Positions 25,000 through 36,034 of a stretch of DNA of 64,000 nucleotides are shown here, piece by piece. Position numbers and translations under genes: made by a program. This stretch comes from Ctenosaura bakeri (Eukaryota; Chordata; Lepidosauria; Squamata; Iguanidae). The first letter of the stretch is position 1, and every line of letters begins with the position of its first letter. Location: positions 364,567 through 428,566 of the forward strand of contig CAOLHI010001142.1 of assembly GCA_948474755.1 (NCBI GenBank). Reading direction: 5' to 3'. The notes beneath the pieces were generated by a model. It was given only the letters and a program-made list of their open reading frames with translations, made no database searches and was not told where the DNA came from.

Positions 25000-25857
25000 T
25001 AGACACACTCTTCATCACTCCAAAGTATGGCAGAATACTGGAAGACTTGGGTGGAATGTTGTCAATTGATTTACATGTGAGCATAGGAGCTCTGAGCCCC
25101 TTCCTCTAATATGAAGTTGCAGTAAACTACAGTCATGCTGGGTTGGGGATGATGGAAGTTGTAGTCTAACACATTGAGAGACCACTAGGTGGCTTACACT
25201 GAGCAATCATTCTGATTATGATAGATTTAAGTTCCTTCTGATTGTGAACTCTGGGCAATGATGAAAGAAAATGCAACAAAGTAAGTGAAACAAACCATTA
25301 AACATGTTGAAAAATATATACCAAGCTTGCTTCAAATATATGTATCTCTCTATATTTTCTAAGATAACAGAAGGTCAACTTATATCTCAACTTTCAAATA
25401 CTGTGCTAGATTACAAACAAATATAGAAAGACTATCATTTTATCCTCAGGGGTGAAAAAAAGAAATCTGTTTTCTAGGTCCTGAGCATCTTAAGACAGTA
25501 GTAGTTATTTTATAGATATAAAAAGAGCAGCCATCAGTTTCATTTTGTGGATCAATTTGTAAATGCCTAGTAATAGGAAGCAACACTAAGGAGTCACTGT
25601 TAAAACTGTGCATCACTAGAAAATATCCAATAGAATTCTCTCAGGATATGCTAGCACAAATCCATACCCATCTCTCAACACCCCTCATCCATGCCACACA
25701 AATTCTCTTATTGTCCCATGCTAACACCCTGTTCGTAAAGCACACAGACGTCTGGCAGGCTTCTTTTTGCTGATTTCTTACTCCACTGTAAGACAAATTA
25801 CCCTCTCCATGAGCAAAGTGCTTTCTACAAAGCAATATAAACCCCCAGTGAACTTAA
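25000..25857. other. Unique DNA with a worn MITE
   Basis: 25100-25175 (taaactacagtcatgctggg ... ggaagttgtagtctaac) is a fold-back relic of the 'gttgtagtcc' MITE group. The rest is unrecognised. Confidence 0.4.
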
Positions 25858-25968
25858 GGTAGCAGCTATGGGTGCCCAGATGTTCTAGTTCACTAGCCAG
25901 CATGCAAGCATAGAGTGATAAGAATTGTGGTCCAACTAGCATCTGGAGACCCAAGCTTGGGAACCATT
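25858..25968. mobile_element. hAT-type MITE relic
   Basis: The ends 'gcccagatgttctagttcac' and 'ggtccaactagcatctggag' pair imperfectly. This is the pattern of the '...cagatgttgttgaactacaac' MITE family. Confidence 0.45.
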
Positions 25969-26189
25969 AATTCTAGAAGAGGCGTGAGGAACCTTTGGAA
26001 ACCCATATGTTTTTGACTTCAGCTCCCCAAATTCCCTGCAGCATTGGATTGCATAGTTCTCCTATGCCCATTCACATCTGCCCAGCAGACACTAACCAAA
26101 GAATATTTTCAGCAGGCTTCCACATATACCTTTTGGTTCCTATGAACTGACTGTACTGCCTCAAAAGCCTTGCCTACGTGCATGAAATT

Positions 26190-26238
26190 TTACTATTATT
26201 ATTAGTAGTAGTAGTACTAGTACTAGCAGTAATAGTAT
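26190..26238. repeat. (TTA)n-(TAG)n compound microsatellite
   Basis: TTA-type triplets run into TAG-type triplets with interruptions. Confidence 0.85.
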
Positions 26239-26419
26239 TTGCTGGAGTATAAGACTCACTTTCCCCAAAAAAAACACTGTTTGAAAATGAGGTGCGCCTT
26301 ATACGCTGGTGCATCTTATATACTGGCAAATATGGTACTTGGCACCATCCACATACACGGTGCTATACAAGTAAAACAACCCAAAAGAGTGAGCCTTGCT
26401 AAAGGTATACAGTCTCAAA

Positions 26420-26450
26420 CACATGTGTACACACACACACGCACACACAA
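26420..26450. repeat. (AC)n microsatellite
   Basis: Interrupted AC run with one G. Confidence 0.85.
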
Positions 26451-26462
26451 AGAGGAATAATA

Positions 26463-27350
26463 ATTAGGGATGGGCCAACCAAAGCCTCAAATCTTCAAAT
26501 CCTGGACAGGAATTCGAGATTCATGAATCCAAATCCCTGTGCCAAAATAGGAAACCAAATCTTTTTAATCCACCAACCAAATAATTTGTTGAAGACCGGG
26601 ATGCCTGAAAACCTGAGAGACTGGGATGCCTGAAAAGCTTGGTGACCAGACACAGAAGAGGAGATGGCAAATAGGTGAGTTTTTCCCTTGGAGTAATAAT
26701 TGCCTTTGCTAACAATTTCAGAAATTACATCTGGGGGTTGTATTCTAATATATTTAAATTGAATATTTAATATTTAAGTTCAGCACTTGACCAGAAGGTA
26801 CAGGCTTGAGAGTTCAAGGACAGCTGAAACATTCCTTTGCACAGCTCCCTTGCAAACCTCTTTCATACACAATTCTGGAGTTTGTAGTTTTACAAGGGGT
26901 CACAGTCTTCTCTGCCAAAGGGTGCTGGTGCATCATCAAACTACAAACTCCAGGATGCCAGAAGGAGCTATGCAAAGAAAATCCAGTTTTGACCTGGATT
27001 ATCTCTGTACTGTAATGGTCCTGTTTTCAAGGCAGGAAAATGTTGGATTAATCCACATTTTCCTGCCTGTGTACAAAGGGCCTTCATGTTATTTTCAGTC
27101 TGGGGAGATCCTGAGGCAAAACTATGACAATTGTCCTGGCCACATTTCTTCAAAAGGAGGTTTGCCTTTGCCTAGGCTTTTGCTAAGGCTGAGAGAGTGT
27201 GTCTTGCCCAAGATATCTTTCCTTCTCTTGCGTTTTTAACCATTTTTTAAAAAAGGATTCACAAGATTCGAGATTCATGAGATTTGTGGATTCCCAGAAC
27301 CTTCCAGGCATTTGGATTCAGAAAATTTTGGATTCATCTCATCCCTATAT
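26463..27350. mobile_element. Possible DNA transposon with 'tagggatg' ends
   Basis: The left end 'tagggatgggccaacc' and the right end 'ggattcatctcatcccta' pair over the outer bases, with TA at both edges. Inside, 26868-26965 is a separate fold-back pair (tctggagtttgtagtttt / aaactacaaactccagga), probably a nested MITE. The assignment is tentative because the ends are only partly complementary. Confidence 0.35.
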
Positions 27351-27359
27351 ACAACACAA

Positions 27360-27730
27360 CTGTAAAACAAATTATCCAGATTAAAAAAAAAATAATATAA
27401 AGCAACTGACAAATACATGTAATCAGAGTATACAAGATTTAAAGTAAAATTCCAAAAGCTTTGAAGAAAAAAAGTTTTTAATTGAGATTTAAAAATAACG
27501 AGAGAAGGAGCAGTCCACAAATGGTCAAGGATTCCAAGAATATGGAGCAGCAAGTGAGAAATGGTGAAGCTGAGCCATGGAAGAGGAAACCCTAGGTTGG
27601 ATGAGAAGCCTAGGGTTCCTACAACACAGATCTCAAGTAGGCTGGCAACAAGAAGGAAGGACTGAAAGACAGGGGGAGCTGGGTTGTATAGGGCTTTGAA
27701 TATTAAAACAAGAAGCTAGTATTGAAATAA
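27360..27730 (-). mobile_element. Old LINE-like retroposon relic
   Basis: It has an A-rich start, then 'gggttgtatagggctttgaa' near the end, as in the relic at 32.4-33.2 kb (tgtagggcattaaaagtaat). Family unknown. Confidence 0.35.
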
Positions 27731-28277
27731 TCTGACAATCTTGCTACTGCAGCATCCACAGCCACCTCGATCTGCAAATTTGTTTCTTACAGCTTCTTTC
27801 CCCAGCCCACTTCTAGTCTCCCATTCAGTGGATCCACTTATTGCTCACTCCTCTTTTTCTCTTCCCACTGTGTAGATCCCCAAGAATTAGGCCAGCTTTG
27901 GCCCAGGTGTCTTGCCCTACATCTTGCAACTGAATTCTGCAAATCCTGCAAATACACACGTACAGCCACAAGCAGGGATAGGAAACAGGCCAGCTTTGCT
28001 TTCTCCCACACTGAGATTGGTTAAGCTGCAAGTTCTTTCCAGCATGAATACAAAGAAACTTAGAAATGGTGACAGAAGCTTCAAATTAATTGAAAATTTC
28101 CCCCCATTTGTACAGGCCAAATTCAACTGGTACAGGTCCTCCCAGCATGGAGGCAAGCATGTGGTGCCTACTGTAATGGTGTTGAAAAGTAGGAATATGT
28201 TTCCAAAAGAGTGGCACAGGGAAAATGTAAGCGCTGAGCATGAAGATGGCAGAACTTGGAACTAACAAGCTGTCTGT
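27731..28277. other. Unique DNA
   Basis: Short frames on both strands show no domain. No repeat recognised. Confidence 0.45.
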
Positions 28278-28477
28278 GGCCATTCTGCACTACCCTGTTA
28301 TGGTGCTGTTATTCTACTTTCCACATCCTGTGGAATCCTGGGGTTTGCAGTTCAGGGAAGGGCTTTTAGATTTCTCGGCCAGAGAGCTCTTTGGCCTCAA
28401 TAAATTACAAAGCCCAGAATTCCACATGATGAGAAAGTGGAATAATAGCACTGTAACAGTGTAGTGCAGAAACAGCC
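28278..28477. mobile_element. Harbinger-like MITE, full-length form
   Basis: Ends ggccattctgcactac and gtagtgcagaaacagcc are inverted repeats. A perfect TGT direct repeat flanks it (28275-28277 and 28478-28480), another non-palindromic 3-bp duplication. Inner blocks are as in the other copies. Confidence 0.9.
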
Positions 28478-28864
28478 TGTGACTAGTTACTGTTGATCAC
28501 TGAGGTTGCAACAAAGTCACATTCAAGAGCAACAAATGGGGAAGATTAAAACTATCTCATTAATGCTGTGAGTAACCATTGTTACTTTCAAAAGCCGCTC
28601 TTAGAAAACCATTTATTTGAAGTTTTATGCCATTTTAAAGGGCATTTTCAGAGGCATGTTGACACAATTTGTTCAGGTTTTATAACAATATCTTACCAAT
28701 TCTAATTTTTTTTTTTCCCACAAATGAAAGTACAGTCAGCCATCCACATTCACAAGGATTAGGAGCACAAGAAAATTGCAAATATCAAAGAGTACGCCTG
28801 TTTGCGTCTATGGGAAGGGGGCCAATGTATGGTGGGGAGAATGGATGCTCAGAATCCAAACGAG

Positions 28865-29046
28865 GGCCATTTCTGCACTAGACTGTTAATAGCGCTATGA
28901 TTCCACTTTCAACATCCTATGGAATCCTGGGGTTTGCAGTTTTGGGAGGGGCCAGCCGGCCTCTCCTGAAATTGCAAACCCCAGGATTCCATAGGATGTT
29001 GAAAGTGGAATCATAGCACTATTAACAGTCTAGTGTAGAAATGGTC
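28865..29046. mobile_element. Harbinger-like MITE nested in the Tigger-like element
   Basis: Ends ggccatttctgcactagac and gtctagtgtagaaatggtc are inverted repeats. It is 182 bp and almost a perfect fold-back (aacatcctatggaatcctgg with its mirror). Its two halves are so alike that it must be young or recently gene-converted. Confidence 0.85.
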
Positions 29047-29084
29047 CTGGTTTGGATCCTGAGGCGGGAAGTGATTGTGACAGG

Positions 29085-29508
29085 GGCCCTTTTCGCAGGA
29101 CGGAGGAGGGTGGCTCGCGCAACAACCGTCTCCCAAAACGCCGCCGCTTCCCCTGCCTCCTTACCGCACATGGAGTCTTCTTGCGCGACGGGCGCTCTTC
29201 AGTCACGCCCCCAGCTTCCGCAGCGCTCCCTGGGAGCTGTAGGCGGCGCTGGGGGCGGAAGCGGGGAGGAAGCGCGACAGGCTCGCCTGCGACGGCGCTC
29301 CGCACTCCGGTAAGCGCGAGGCGCCGCCGGGAGCCTTGCGCAAGCGCCGTTTATTTTCCATTCAAGCCGAAAATAAAAAAATACATGCTCGCACAGCTTC
29401 AGCCCCGTGAGCGCCGCGGAAGTGGGAGTGCGTCGTGCAGAACGACGCTCCCACTCCCGCGAGGCTCAGGGGGCTCTCATGCGACAGAAAGCCCGTGCGA
29501 AAAGGGCC
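29085..29508. mobile_element. GC-rich MITE (looks like a CpG island)
   Basis: The outer 13 bases ggcccttttcgca are a perfect inverted repeat with the right end (tgcgaaaagggcc). A perfect AGG direct repeat flanks it (29082-29084 and 29509-29511). The 424-bp interior is rich in CpG and hairpins, e.g. 29422-29454 (gtgggag... against ...ctcccac). Frames across it are opened by GC content and are not exons. Base composition alone would suggest a promoter; the ends and duplications show it is a transposon. Confidence 0.85.
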
Positions 29509-29749
29509 AGGGTTTTGTGGTGCTGAGAAATCTGGCTGTGATCCATCCTCTGATCCAGGCAATGGCTGGTGGAAGAGGAGGAGGACCAGAGTCAGGTTTT
29601 TAAAGAGGTACACAGCCTGATCCGAGCTGCCGAGAAGAAAGGTTCCCCTGGAACAGAAACACCTGAGGTGGGGAGACAGGGGTTGAAGAAACTTGCAAAA
29701 AATCAAATCTATAAAAGTCAAACTCAGAAAACGTGGAGGGCTGACTGTA

Positions 29750-30864
29750 AAGATTAAAACAGTGATCACTGGAAAAAGGAACATGTTTCTTCCTCAATGG
29801 CAAAATGAGTAACAGTAACATATTATTTCACCCAAACATACTACTTTAAAATTACTTTAAAACACAGCTTTACAAACTCTACTGAATACACAGAGATAGA
29901 AACACAAGCCTTGAAGAGTCTAGCACTCAGTGCCTTGGGCATGAGTGGATTCAGTTTTGGCTTCTCCCAATTTTTTTTCCTAATCTCAACTTCTTCCATC
30001 CCAAATATTAAAAAATATGCAAGTTTTAGTAATTCTTATCAAAACAGAACAGAAATGAAAATCGCCACCACCATGAAACAGTCTCCTCTTCTGCATACCT
30101 CCAACAGCAATTTACATCTATAGAAAAAGAAATTGAAAATATTCAAATAAATCTTCATGCACTTGTCATGCATAGGTATTGAGGACCAGGAGATTCAAGC
30201 ACAACTTTTTTATACTCTTCCTGATGTCCTTCCTGCTTCCCAATTAAGATTGAAAAACCAGAAATCCTTCCACCACAAAAGAAAAGAAAAGAAACAAAAT
30301 AAGTCATGCAAAAATGGAAAAGATAACCCAAAGGGTCAGACACTTCATAGCATCAGTGAGATGAACCGTGCAAAGTGTACTGCAGTGTTTTGGATCAGGC
30401 ACCATTCAGTTTAGATCAGGACAACATAAAACAGCCTAACCTTACCTTGAAAACAAAATCTTTTAGTGTCAAAAGAGCCTCATTTAATTCACCAAGAACT
30501 CAGCTTCAGACATTTTAGAGTGGAGACACAAATGTCCCATGTGCAGAAGACCACCTCCTGGGCTACCACAGGCAATTCTGGTCTATGGGCGAGAGCTTTC
30601 AATGGATGTAGCTGGAACTTGCGCAGTAGAGGGGCCTCCCACCACTGGAAGAAAGCAATTCCATCCCATTCCAAATCCCTTGGATAGATGCTCAAGCTTG
30701 GCAAACTTGCTTTCTTATGTCTGCAGCATTTTTAGTTGTGGCAGGACAAGGAGGAAAATGCAGACATGGTTCCACCCAGTTGTCCCATATTAATTAGACT
30801 CTGGCTAGCAAGTACAAAGGCAATAGGCTGACATGTGCATAGGCACTTATTCTACACACTCTGG
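29750..30864. other. Unique DNA
   Basis: No exon or repeat family recognised. 30347-30388 is one member of the 42-base duplicate described under 32544-32585. Confidence 0.45.
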
Positions 30865-31015
30865 ATGAAATCCAATTGCTAGTTCCATTAGAGATACAGA
30901 ATCAATTGAATAATTGAGTTCATAGAAGCAATTGCTGAATGATAAATTCTTATGCAAATTCCATTATTTCAGTGGGTCTACTGTAGTTCAGACTAGCAAC
31001 TGGATTTAACCCCAT
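30865..31015. mobile_element. Possible MITE, 'caattgctagtt' ends
   Basis: The left block 'gaaatccaattgctagtt' and the right block 'actagcaactggattta' are complementary, giving a ~150-bp fold-back. Family not known. Confidence 0.4.
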
Positions 31016-31140
31016 AAATGTAAACTGTATCAAGATCTGATACCGTTATATAATTTTAATACATTAGAAATGTGGCAATTACAACAGTTCCACAGTGTCT
31101 TGCTACAGGTGTGATTCAAAGCATGGGTGGGAATCGTATG

Positions 31141-31250
31141 TTCTTCCAGATGCTGTTGAACTGCATCTCCCACCATTACTCACCACTTGTTATGCTAGGT
31201 AGGGATGCTGGGAGCTTTAGTTCAACAACTTCTGAATACCTGCCCAGTCC
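31141..31250. mobile_element. hAT-type 'gttgaactgcatctccca' MITE
   Basis: The left half (ccagatgctgttgaactgca) mirrors the right half (tttagttcaacaacttctg). This matches the widespread squamate MITE that ends near 'tctggagggcca'. Confidence 0.6.
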
Positions 31251-31299
31251 CCACCTCTAGAATACAGGGTAGAAAGTGGAGATAGTAAAGAGCAAGAAG

Positions 31300-31480
31300 G
31301 GTCATTTCCACACTAGATTGTTATAGTACTATTATTCCACTTTCAACATCTTATGGAATTCTGGGGTTTGCAGTTTAGTAAGGAGCCTCAAAGGCCCCTC
31401 CCTGAACTGGAAACTCCAGGATTCCATAGGATGTTGAAAGTGGAATAATAGCACTATAACAATCTAGTGAGGAAATGGCC
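31300..31480. mobile_element. Harbinger-like MITE, 181-bp form
   Basis: Ends ggtcatttccacactag and ctagtgaggaaatggcc pair. A perfect AAG direct repeat flanks it (31297-31299 and 31481-31483). The central deletion matches the copies at 1.3 and 28.9 kb. Confidence 0.9.
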
Positions 31481-32379
31481 AAGGTCTTCTCTCTATAGCG
31501 TTACCTTTTTGATCATGTTGATGTGATGCAAGCTGCACCATGCTCTCATTGCTATAAGACATGGGGGAGAAAGTGGATGCCTTATAATCTTCTGGAGTTA
31601 TCTATCTGACAATTTTAATAAACACTTCCGTCATTTTCCAAGAGGCATCTTGTATATTCATAGATATGCATGCTACCACGGTCTCCTTAAACATTCATTA
31701 TAGATAACAGGGCTTTCTTTTCCACTTTCTGCTGATGTGCATTGTGACTCTTACTTTCAAAGCTAAATTATGCATGAGGATTTCAAGCAAAAACAGGGCC
31801 CTGTTGCTCTTCCCTCCAATGCCTGCATGTCAGATGTTCACCATGAAATTATAGTAAGTTTGTATTCTCATCTCATTTTTGACAGAAAACAGAATGTGCT
31901 TTTTGGGCTGAGAGATGTTCCTTTCAAGCAGGACCTATGTTGTTTTTACATGCACATTGTGATCAAAACATTCTCCAAGTTCAGAGTTTATTGGGAAGAT
32001 CTCTGAACTCAAAAGGCTGACAATAGTCTGCCATTTGATGAAAGCATTTCAGATTTCATTTCATGCACACTCAGTCTGTATCTGTAATTCATTTGCAGAT
32101 GGTTGGACACATATTGCTCCTGTTGCATCTGATTGTTAGCCCAGCTGTTTCCCTCCAATGTGTTCTTTCATGGCATTGGTAAAAACAGGATTTTTTCATA
32201 CATTTCTGCTATGTTATTGCTAGATCAACCCTTGGGGACTATTTGCATTTGGAGAGTAGAAATGCCAGTTCCTTCCCAGAGGAAAGCTTATGCTGATTCA
32301 GTGTTGTCTCCGCAGGGCCTGCAATGCAGGTTAGGACATTTTCCCACCTACTTATTTTTACATCCATGTCAATTTAAAG
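31481..32379. other. Unique DNA
   Basis: No exon or repeat recognised. Confidence 0.45.
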
Positions 32380-32484
32380 TCAGCAAGGGCAACAACAATA
32401 ACAAGAAGTTTTATTTCTTACTGCCCTCTCTCCAAGGTTCAAGGCAGGATACAACATAGATTAAAATACAAATAAAAACACATA

Positions 32485-32655
32485 AATATATATATATTTT
32501 ATACACACACACACACTGCACATCTCACTGATACTATATATATATAGCATCAGTGAGATGAACCCTGCAAAGTGTACTGCAGTGTGTGTGTGTATACATA
32601 TAATATAATATAATACTATATATATATATAAGAGAGAGAGGGAGAGGGAGAGAGT
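32485..32655. repeat. AT/AC/AG microsatellite cluster with hairpin
   Basis: TA, AC, GT, TA and GA runs follow each other. The AC run plus catctcactgat (32521-32532) is mirrored by atcagtgagatg (32549-32560) plus the GT run, so the middle folds into a hairpin with a TA-rich loop. Confidence 0.85.
32544..32585. repeat. 42-base near-identical duplicate of 30347-30388
   Basis: The two 42-base segments start atagcatcagtgagatgaac and end gtgtactgcagtgt, with one base different in the middle. Neither flank is shared, so this is a short dispersed copy 2.2 kb away and not part of a larger repeat I can see. Confidence 0.85.
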
Positions 32656-33230
32656 TTTTTTATGTGTATATGAAAAACATTTAAAATCGACTTGGTAGGT
32701 CTACCAGAAGAAATACATCTTTAGTACTTTTCAAAATTCAGACAGTATGTTTAACTTTCAATTTCTTCCACCAGGTCATTCCATAGTCTAGAGACGGCCA
32801 ACAAAAAAAATCTTCTGGGTGCTGGCTGATTTAACTAAATGGCCCCCCAGAGGATCTGAATGTATGAGGTGGATTGTACAAGAGGAGGTGATCCTGAAGG
32901 TAACTTGGACCCAAACAATGTAGGGCATTAAAAGTAATAAACAACACTTTGTACTTTGCCCAGAAACTAATTGGCAGTAGGGGAGTGATTTTAATATTGG
33001 TGTGATATACTCATTCCTGGATGTATCTGTAACCACTCTGGCTGCCATTTTTGGGACCAGTTAGAGTTTCCAAACTTGGTACAAGGGTAGCCTCATGTAC
33101 AGTGCACTGCAGAAGTCCAACCTTGAGGTTACCAGCACATGTATCTTTAGGTCTTCTAGTTCTAGGAAGGGGTACAGTTGGTATACCAGCCAAACATGAT
33201 GATATGCTAATAATGTCATACAGTAAGGAT

Positions 33231-33785
33231 TAGGAACTGGGGGCCTTAACCAGAATTTTAATCAACCTGCCCCAAAGAGTGCCACTTGAACCCAGGATTG
33301 CCAGTTCAAAGGCAAAAAAAAAAAAAAAGGTGGAATCAGTAGTAGCAGAAATGTATGAAAAACCTGCCAGCAAGACTGTTTGAGGAATGAAGAATGGATC
33401 CTTGGTCCTCAAACCCATTGTTCTAATCTCAAAGTGGTTTTGCCACAAATCCAGCCAGTTAACCAAGATCCAAAATAAGTTAGGAGGTTTTAAAAATAAC
33501 TGTCAATAGTACAGAGAGGAAGATGAAGGAAAGAAGGAAGGGAGAAGAAAGAGAAGCAGGAACAGAATATTTTTTGAAAAAGATATTATAGATGTTCAGA
33601 GTAATGGATTCATTTTAAAACAGAAAAGAAAAAGACGTTCAAGTGGTTAGACTTTAAAGACTTTACAGATGAGTTGACATCAAGACAGAAACACAGAGGC
33701 CCGGCCTATGAGATCGAACAAGAAGAGGGCACAGGATACGTACTGAAGGGGGCACTGAGGCCCTACGTCAAGCTTCTACACATTT
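33231..33785. other. Unique DNA
   Basis: Poly-A run at 33317-33330 and a GA-rich patch near 33515-33570; otherwise unrecognised. Confidence 0.45.
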
Positions 33786-34135
33786 ATAGAATCATAAAAT
33801 CATATAGTTGAAAGGGACCCTAAGGGTCATCGAATCCAACCTCCTACCAGTATTGAAATTGACTGCTAAAACACTCCTGCAGGGTAACAATCTAACCTCT
33901 GTTTGAAAACCTCCAACAAAGAGGAATCCACCAACTTCTGAGAAGATCTACTCCCCTGTTAATCAGGTCTTATAACCCAGACAATGTTCCTAATATTTTT
34001 GGGAGGTTTGGGGCCAATCCTCTAAAGCAGCAGAAAACAAGCTTGCATCATCTCCCAGATGACAGCCCTTCAGATAGTTAAAGATGGCTATTCTATCAGC
34101 TATGTATCTTCCCCAGGCTACATTATGCACACTTG
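33786..34135 (-). mobile_element. CR1 LINE 3' end
   Basis: On the plus strand it opens with agaatcataaaatcatatag, the inverted CR1 terminus, then 'gtcatcgaatccaacctcct' and 'tttgaaaacctccaacaaag'. These match, inverted, the 3' regions at 2.4 and 6.2 kb. Confidence 0.75.
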
Positions 34136-34208
34136 GACAGAGACCTTTCTCTCTATCCTACCACATTCTCAGGCTTGTTTGATAGGAACAAGGCAGAAGG
34201 CCTTCTAG

Positions 34209-34409
34209 TGCCATTTCCGCACTAGACTGCTACAGTGCTATTATTTTACTTTCAACATCCTATGGAATCCTGGGGTTTGCAATTTAGGGAGGGGCTTTTA
34301 CAATTCTCAGCCAGAGAGCTCTTTGGCCTCAGTAAACTACAAACCCCAGAATTCCAAAGATATTGAAAGTGGAATAACAGCACTATAACAGTGTAGGGCA
34401 GAAATGGCC
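34209..34409. mobile_element. Harbinger-like MITE, full-length form
   Basis: Ends tgccatttccgcactag and gtagggcagaaatggcc pair. The flanking triplets TAG and TTA do not match. Inner blocks match the copies at 28.3 and 15.4 kb. Confidence 0.85.
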
Positions 34410-35834
34410 TTAGATTTTAGATCTTTTGCCATCTTGTTCACCCTCCTGTGGATACGTTCCTTGGTTCTTATGCTCAAAGTCTACCAGCATACAGCTTGTA
34501 CACATATATACCGGTATTCTCTCTGTGCCATTGTGCACCTTGTCAGTGGGATTCCACTATGTACCCATCCTTTCGAATTGGCATTTTTAATCTGGGTATT
34601 AGAACAGATCTGGACAGACACTCAGAATGCACTCTCTCGATCACATAGGTTTACTGTTGTTAACAGGTTTAGTTTCCCTAGAGAGGAACTTCCAGCAAAT
34701 CTATTTTAACTGTGATAGATATACATGGGGTTGGTTCAAGAGCCACTGAAAATAAAGTGAAATGGGTAGGCAAAACACATGTTACACACTTCACTGTGTA
34801 ACTAGGCAACCTCAACTTTTGGCCTTCCAATTTTTTTGGACTAAGCAAAATAGTCAATTCCTGACTACTGGTAACACTGGCTAGAGTATTTGGGGACTGA
34901 AATTCCTGGACAATCAAAGTTTTGGAACTGTAGACTGCCATCAATCCTTGGTTGTCATCAAGCCAATCTTGAACCTAAGTCATATACCCAGAAACATTTT
35001 TTGAAATCAGACTTTTGTGCTGAGAGCAAGTCAGCCTCAAATCATATGCTCAGGCCAACCTCAGAGAACCTCTTTAATTCTGTCCCTCATAAATTAAAAG
35101 TGGGCAGGTTGTATGGGTTGACTGGAAGCTTAGAGTGGGTCAGAGATGAATCTTTTACCCAAGGCTGCTGAAGCCAGTTTCCATTGTTTCTCAACTTGCC
35201 TGGTTGCCACATCCCTCACATCCATAATGAGACTGCCTCCTTTAGAAATCTTAGAAGCATGAAGTTGGGACTGATGAGGAAGGGAACAGACATGTTGTCT
35301 CATTTAATGATCGCTGTTCTTTCATTCTGCGACACTGAAAGCAGAAAAACTTTTTGTCCTTGGTAAAGGTTAAGTTTTCCTTCTGCATTTTTTTTAACAA
35401 AATGTTTACACCACCTGTTATCTTAACAGATTACAAGCAACTTATTAAATATCTAAACCAGAGAGTATATAATAGATATTCAATATGAAGAGCATGAACT
35501 ATTTTTAGAATGCAGGGTGGTGGAGAGGGGGAGAAATCAGCATCAAGAGCTGCTTCCATGATATCAAAGACAGCTTCCTCAAATGAAAGGTGCAAACCAT
35601 AAAACTAAGAACTAAGCAATTACTCTTTCCAACGTACCTTTTGTTAAATTTCTGGTAACATTCTTTTAAATGTCTAGCAGGGGGAGGAATATATGGGGGG
35701 GGGAATATAGATATCTAATATATCTCTTTATATTCCCAACACACTCTTTGGACCAATCAGAAGCTTAAAAGCGGCCGTAGTTCTCTGCTATTTCTTGATT
35801 AGTTACATTTTTACTGAAATCAGTCATGTAGGGA
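34410..35834. other. Unique DNA with a worn MITE
   Basis: 34840-34920 may be a decayed 'ggactgaaattcctgg' MITE. 35690-35705 is a poly-G patch. No exon recognised. Confidence 0.4.
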
Positions 35835-35970
35835 CGGGGGTGGGTGGGAGGGGTGATTCACTCCAGGTGGCAATGTTTCTGGGGTGTCCTGGACTGTAGC
35901 CATGTCACCTTGCACCATGGCCATGCCCCCTCCCGCGTCCCGCCTCCACACACTTCAAGCTCCGCCACTG
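35835..35970 (-). mobile_element. hAT-like element, 'cagtggcggagctt' end
   Basis: The right end 'caagctccgccactg' is the inverse of the left end 'cagtggtggagcttgg' at 63360. Interior blocks (ggggtgattcactcc; atggccatgccccctcc) are also the inverse of the 63.4-kb copy (gaatcaccctcac; ggatggccagg). One end is not resolved. Confidence 0.5.
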
Positions 35971-36001
35971 ATCAAAGTTCTGTCCATTGAGCTCAGATAA
36001 T

Positions 36002-36031
36002 GGCCATTTCCACACTAGTGTGGAAATGGTC
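36002..36031. mobile_element. 30-bp minimal MITE: two inverted repeats and nothing else
   Basis: The segment starts ggccatttccacactag and ends ctagtgtggaaatggtc, the two halves sharing the same CTAG. It is a palindrome with one mismatched pair. A perfect AAT direct repeat flanks it (35999-36001 and 36032-36034). It is the end member of the deletion series: the whole interior has been lost, probably by recombination at the CTAG present in both inverted repeats. Confidence 0.85.
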
Positions 36032-36034
36032 AAT

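Larger units (their letters stand above)
28733..29747. mobile_element. Tigger/mariner-like DNA transposon with two nested MITEs
   Basis: The left end cagtcagccatccacattc pairs with the right end, which on the minus strand reads cagtcagccctccacgtt: 17 of the first 19 bases agree. TA flanks both sides (28731-28732 and 29748-29749), as expected for Tc1/mariner transposition. No transposase frame is present. About 600 of its ~1015 bp are two later MITE insertions (28865-29046 and 29085-29508). A similar element lies at 63.2 kb. Confidence 0.75.
32380..33230 (-). mobile_element. Old LINE-like retroposon relic with microsatellite
   Basis: Blocks 'tttatttcttactgccctct', 'caccaggtcattccatagtc', 'aactaattggcagtagggga' and 'agtgcactgcagaagtccaa' follow the order of a recurrent squamate retroposon whose family I cannot name. 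A microsatellite cluster (32485-32655) breaks it. Confidence 0.45.

Noticed and set aside
29052..29603. 183-residue frame and apparent CpG-island promoter
   Set aside because: The block is bounded by perfect inverted repeats and an AGG duplication, so it is a GC-rich transposon; the frame is a by-product of composition.
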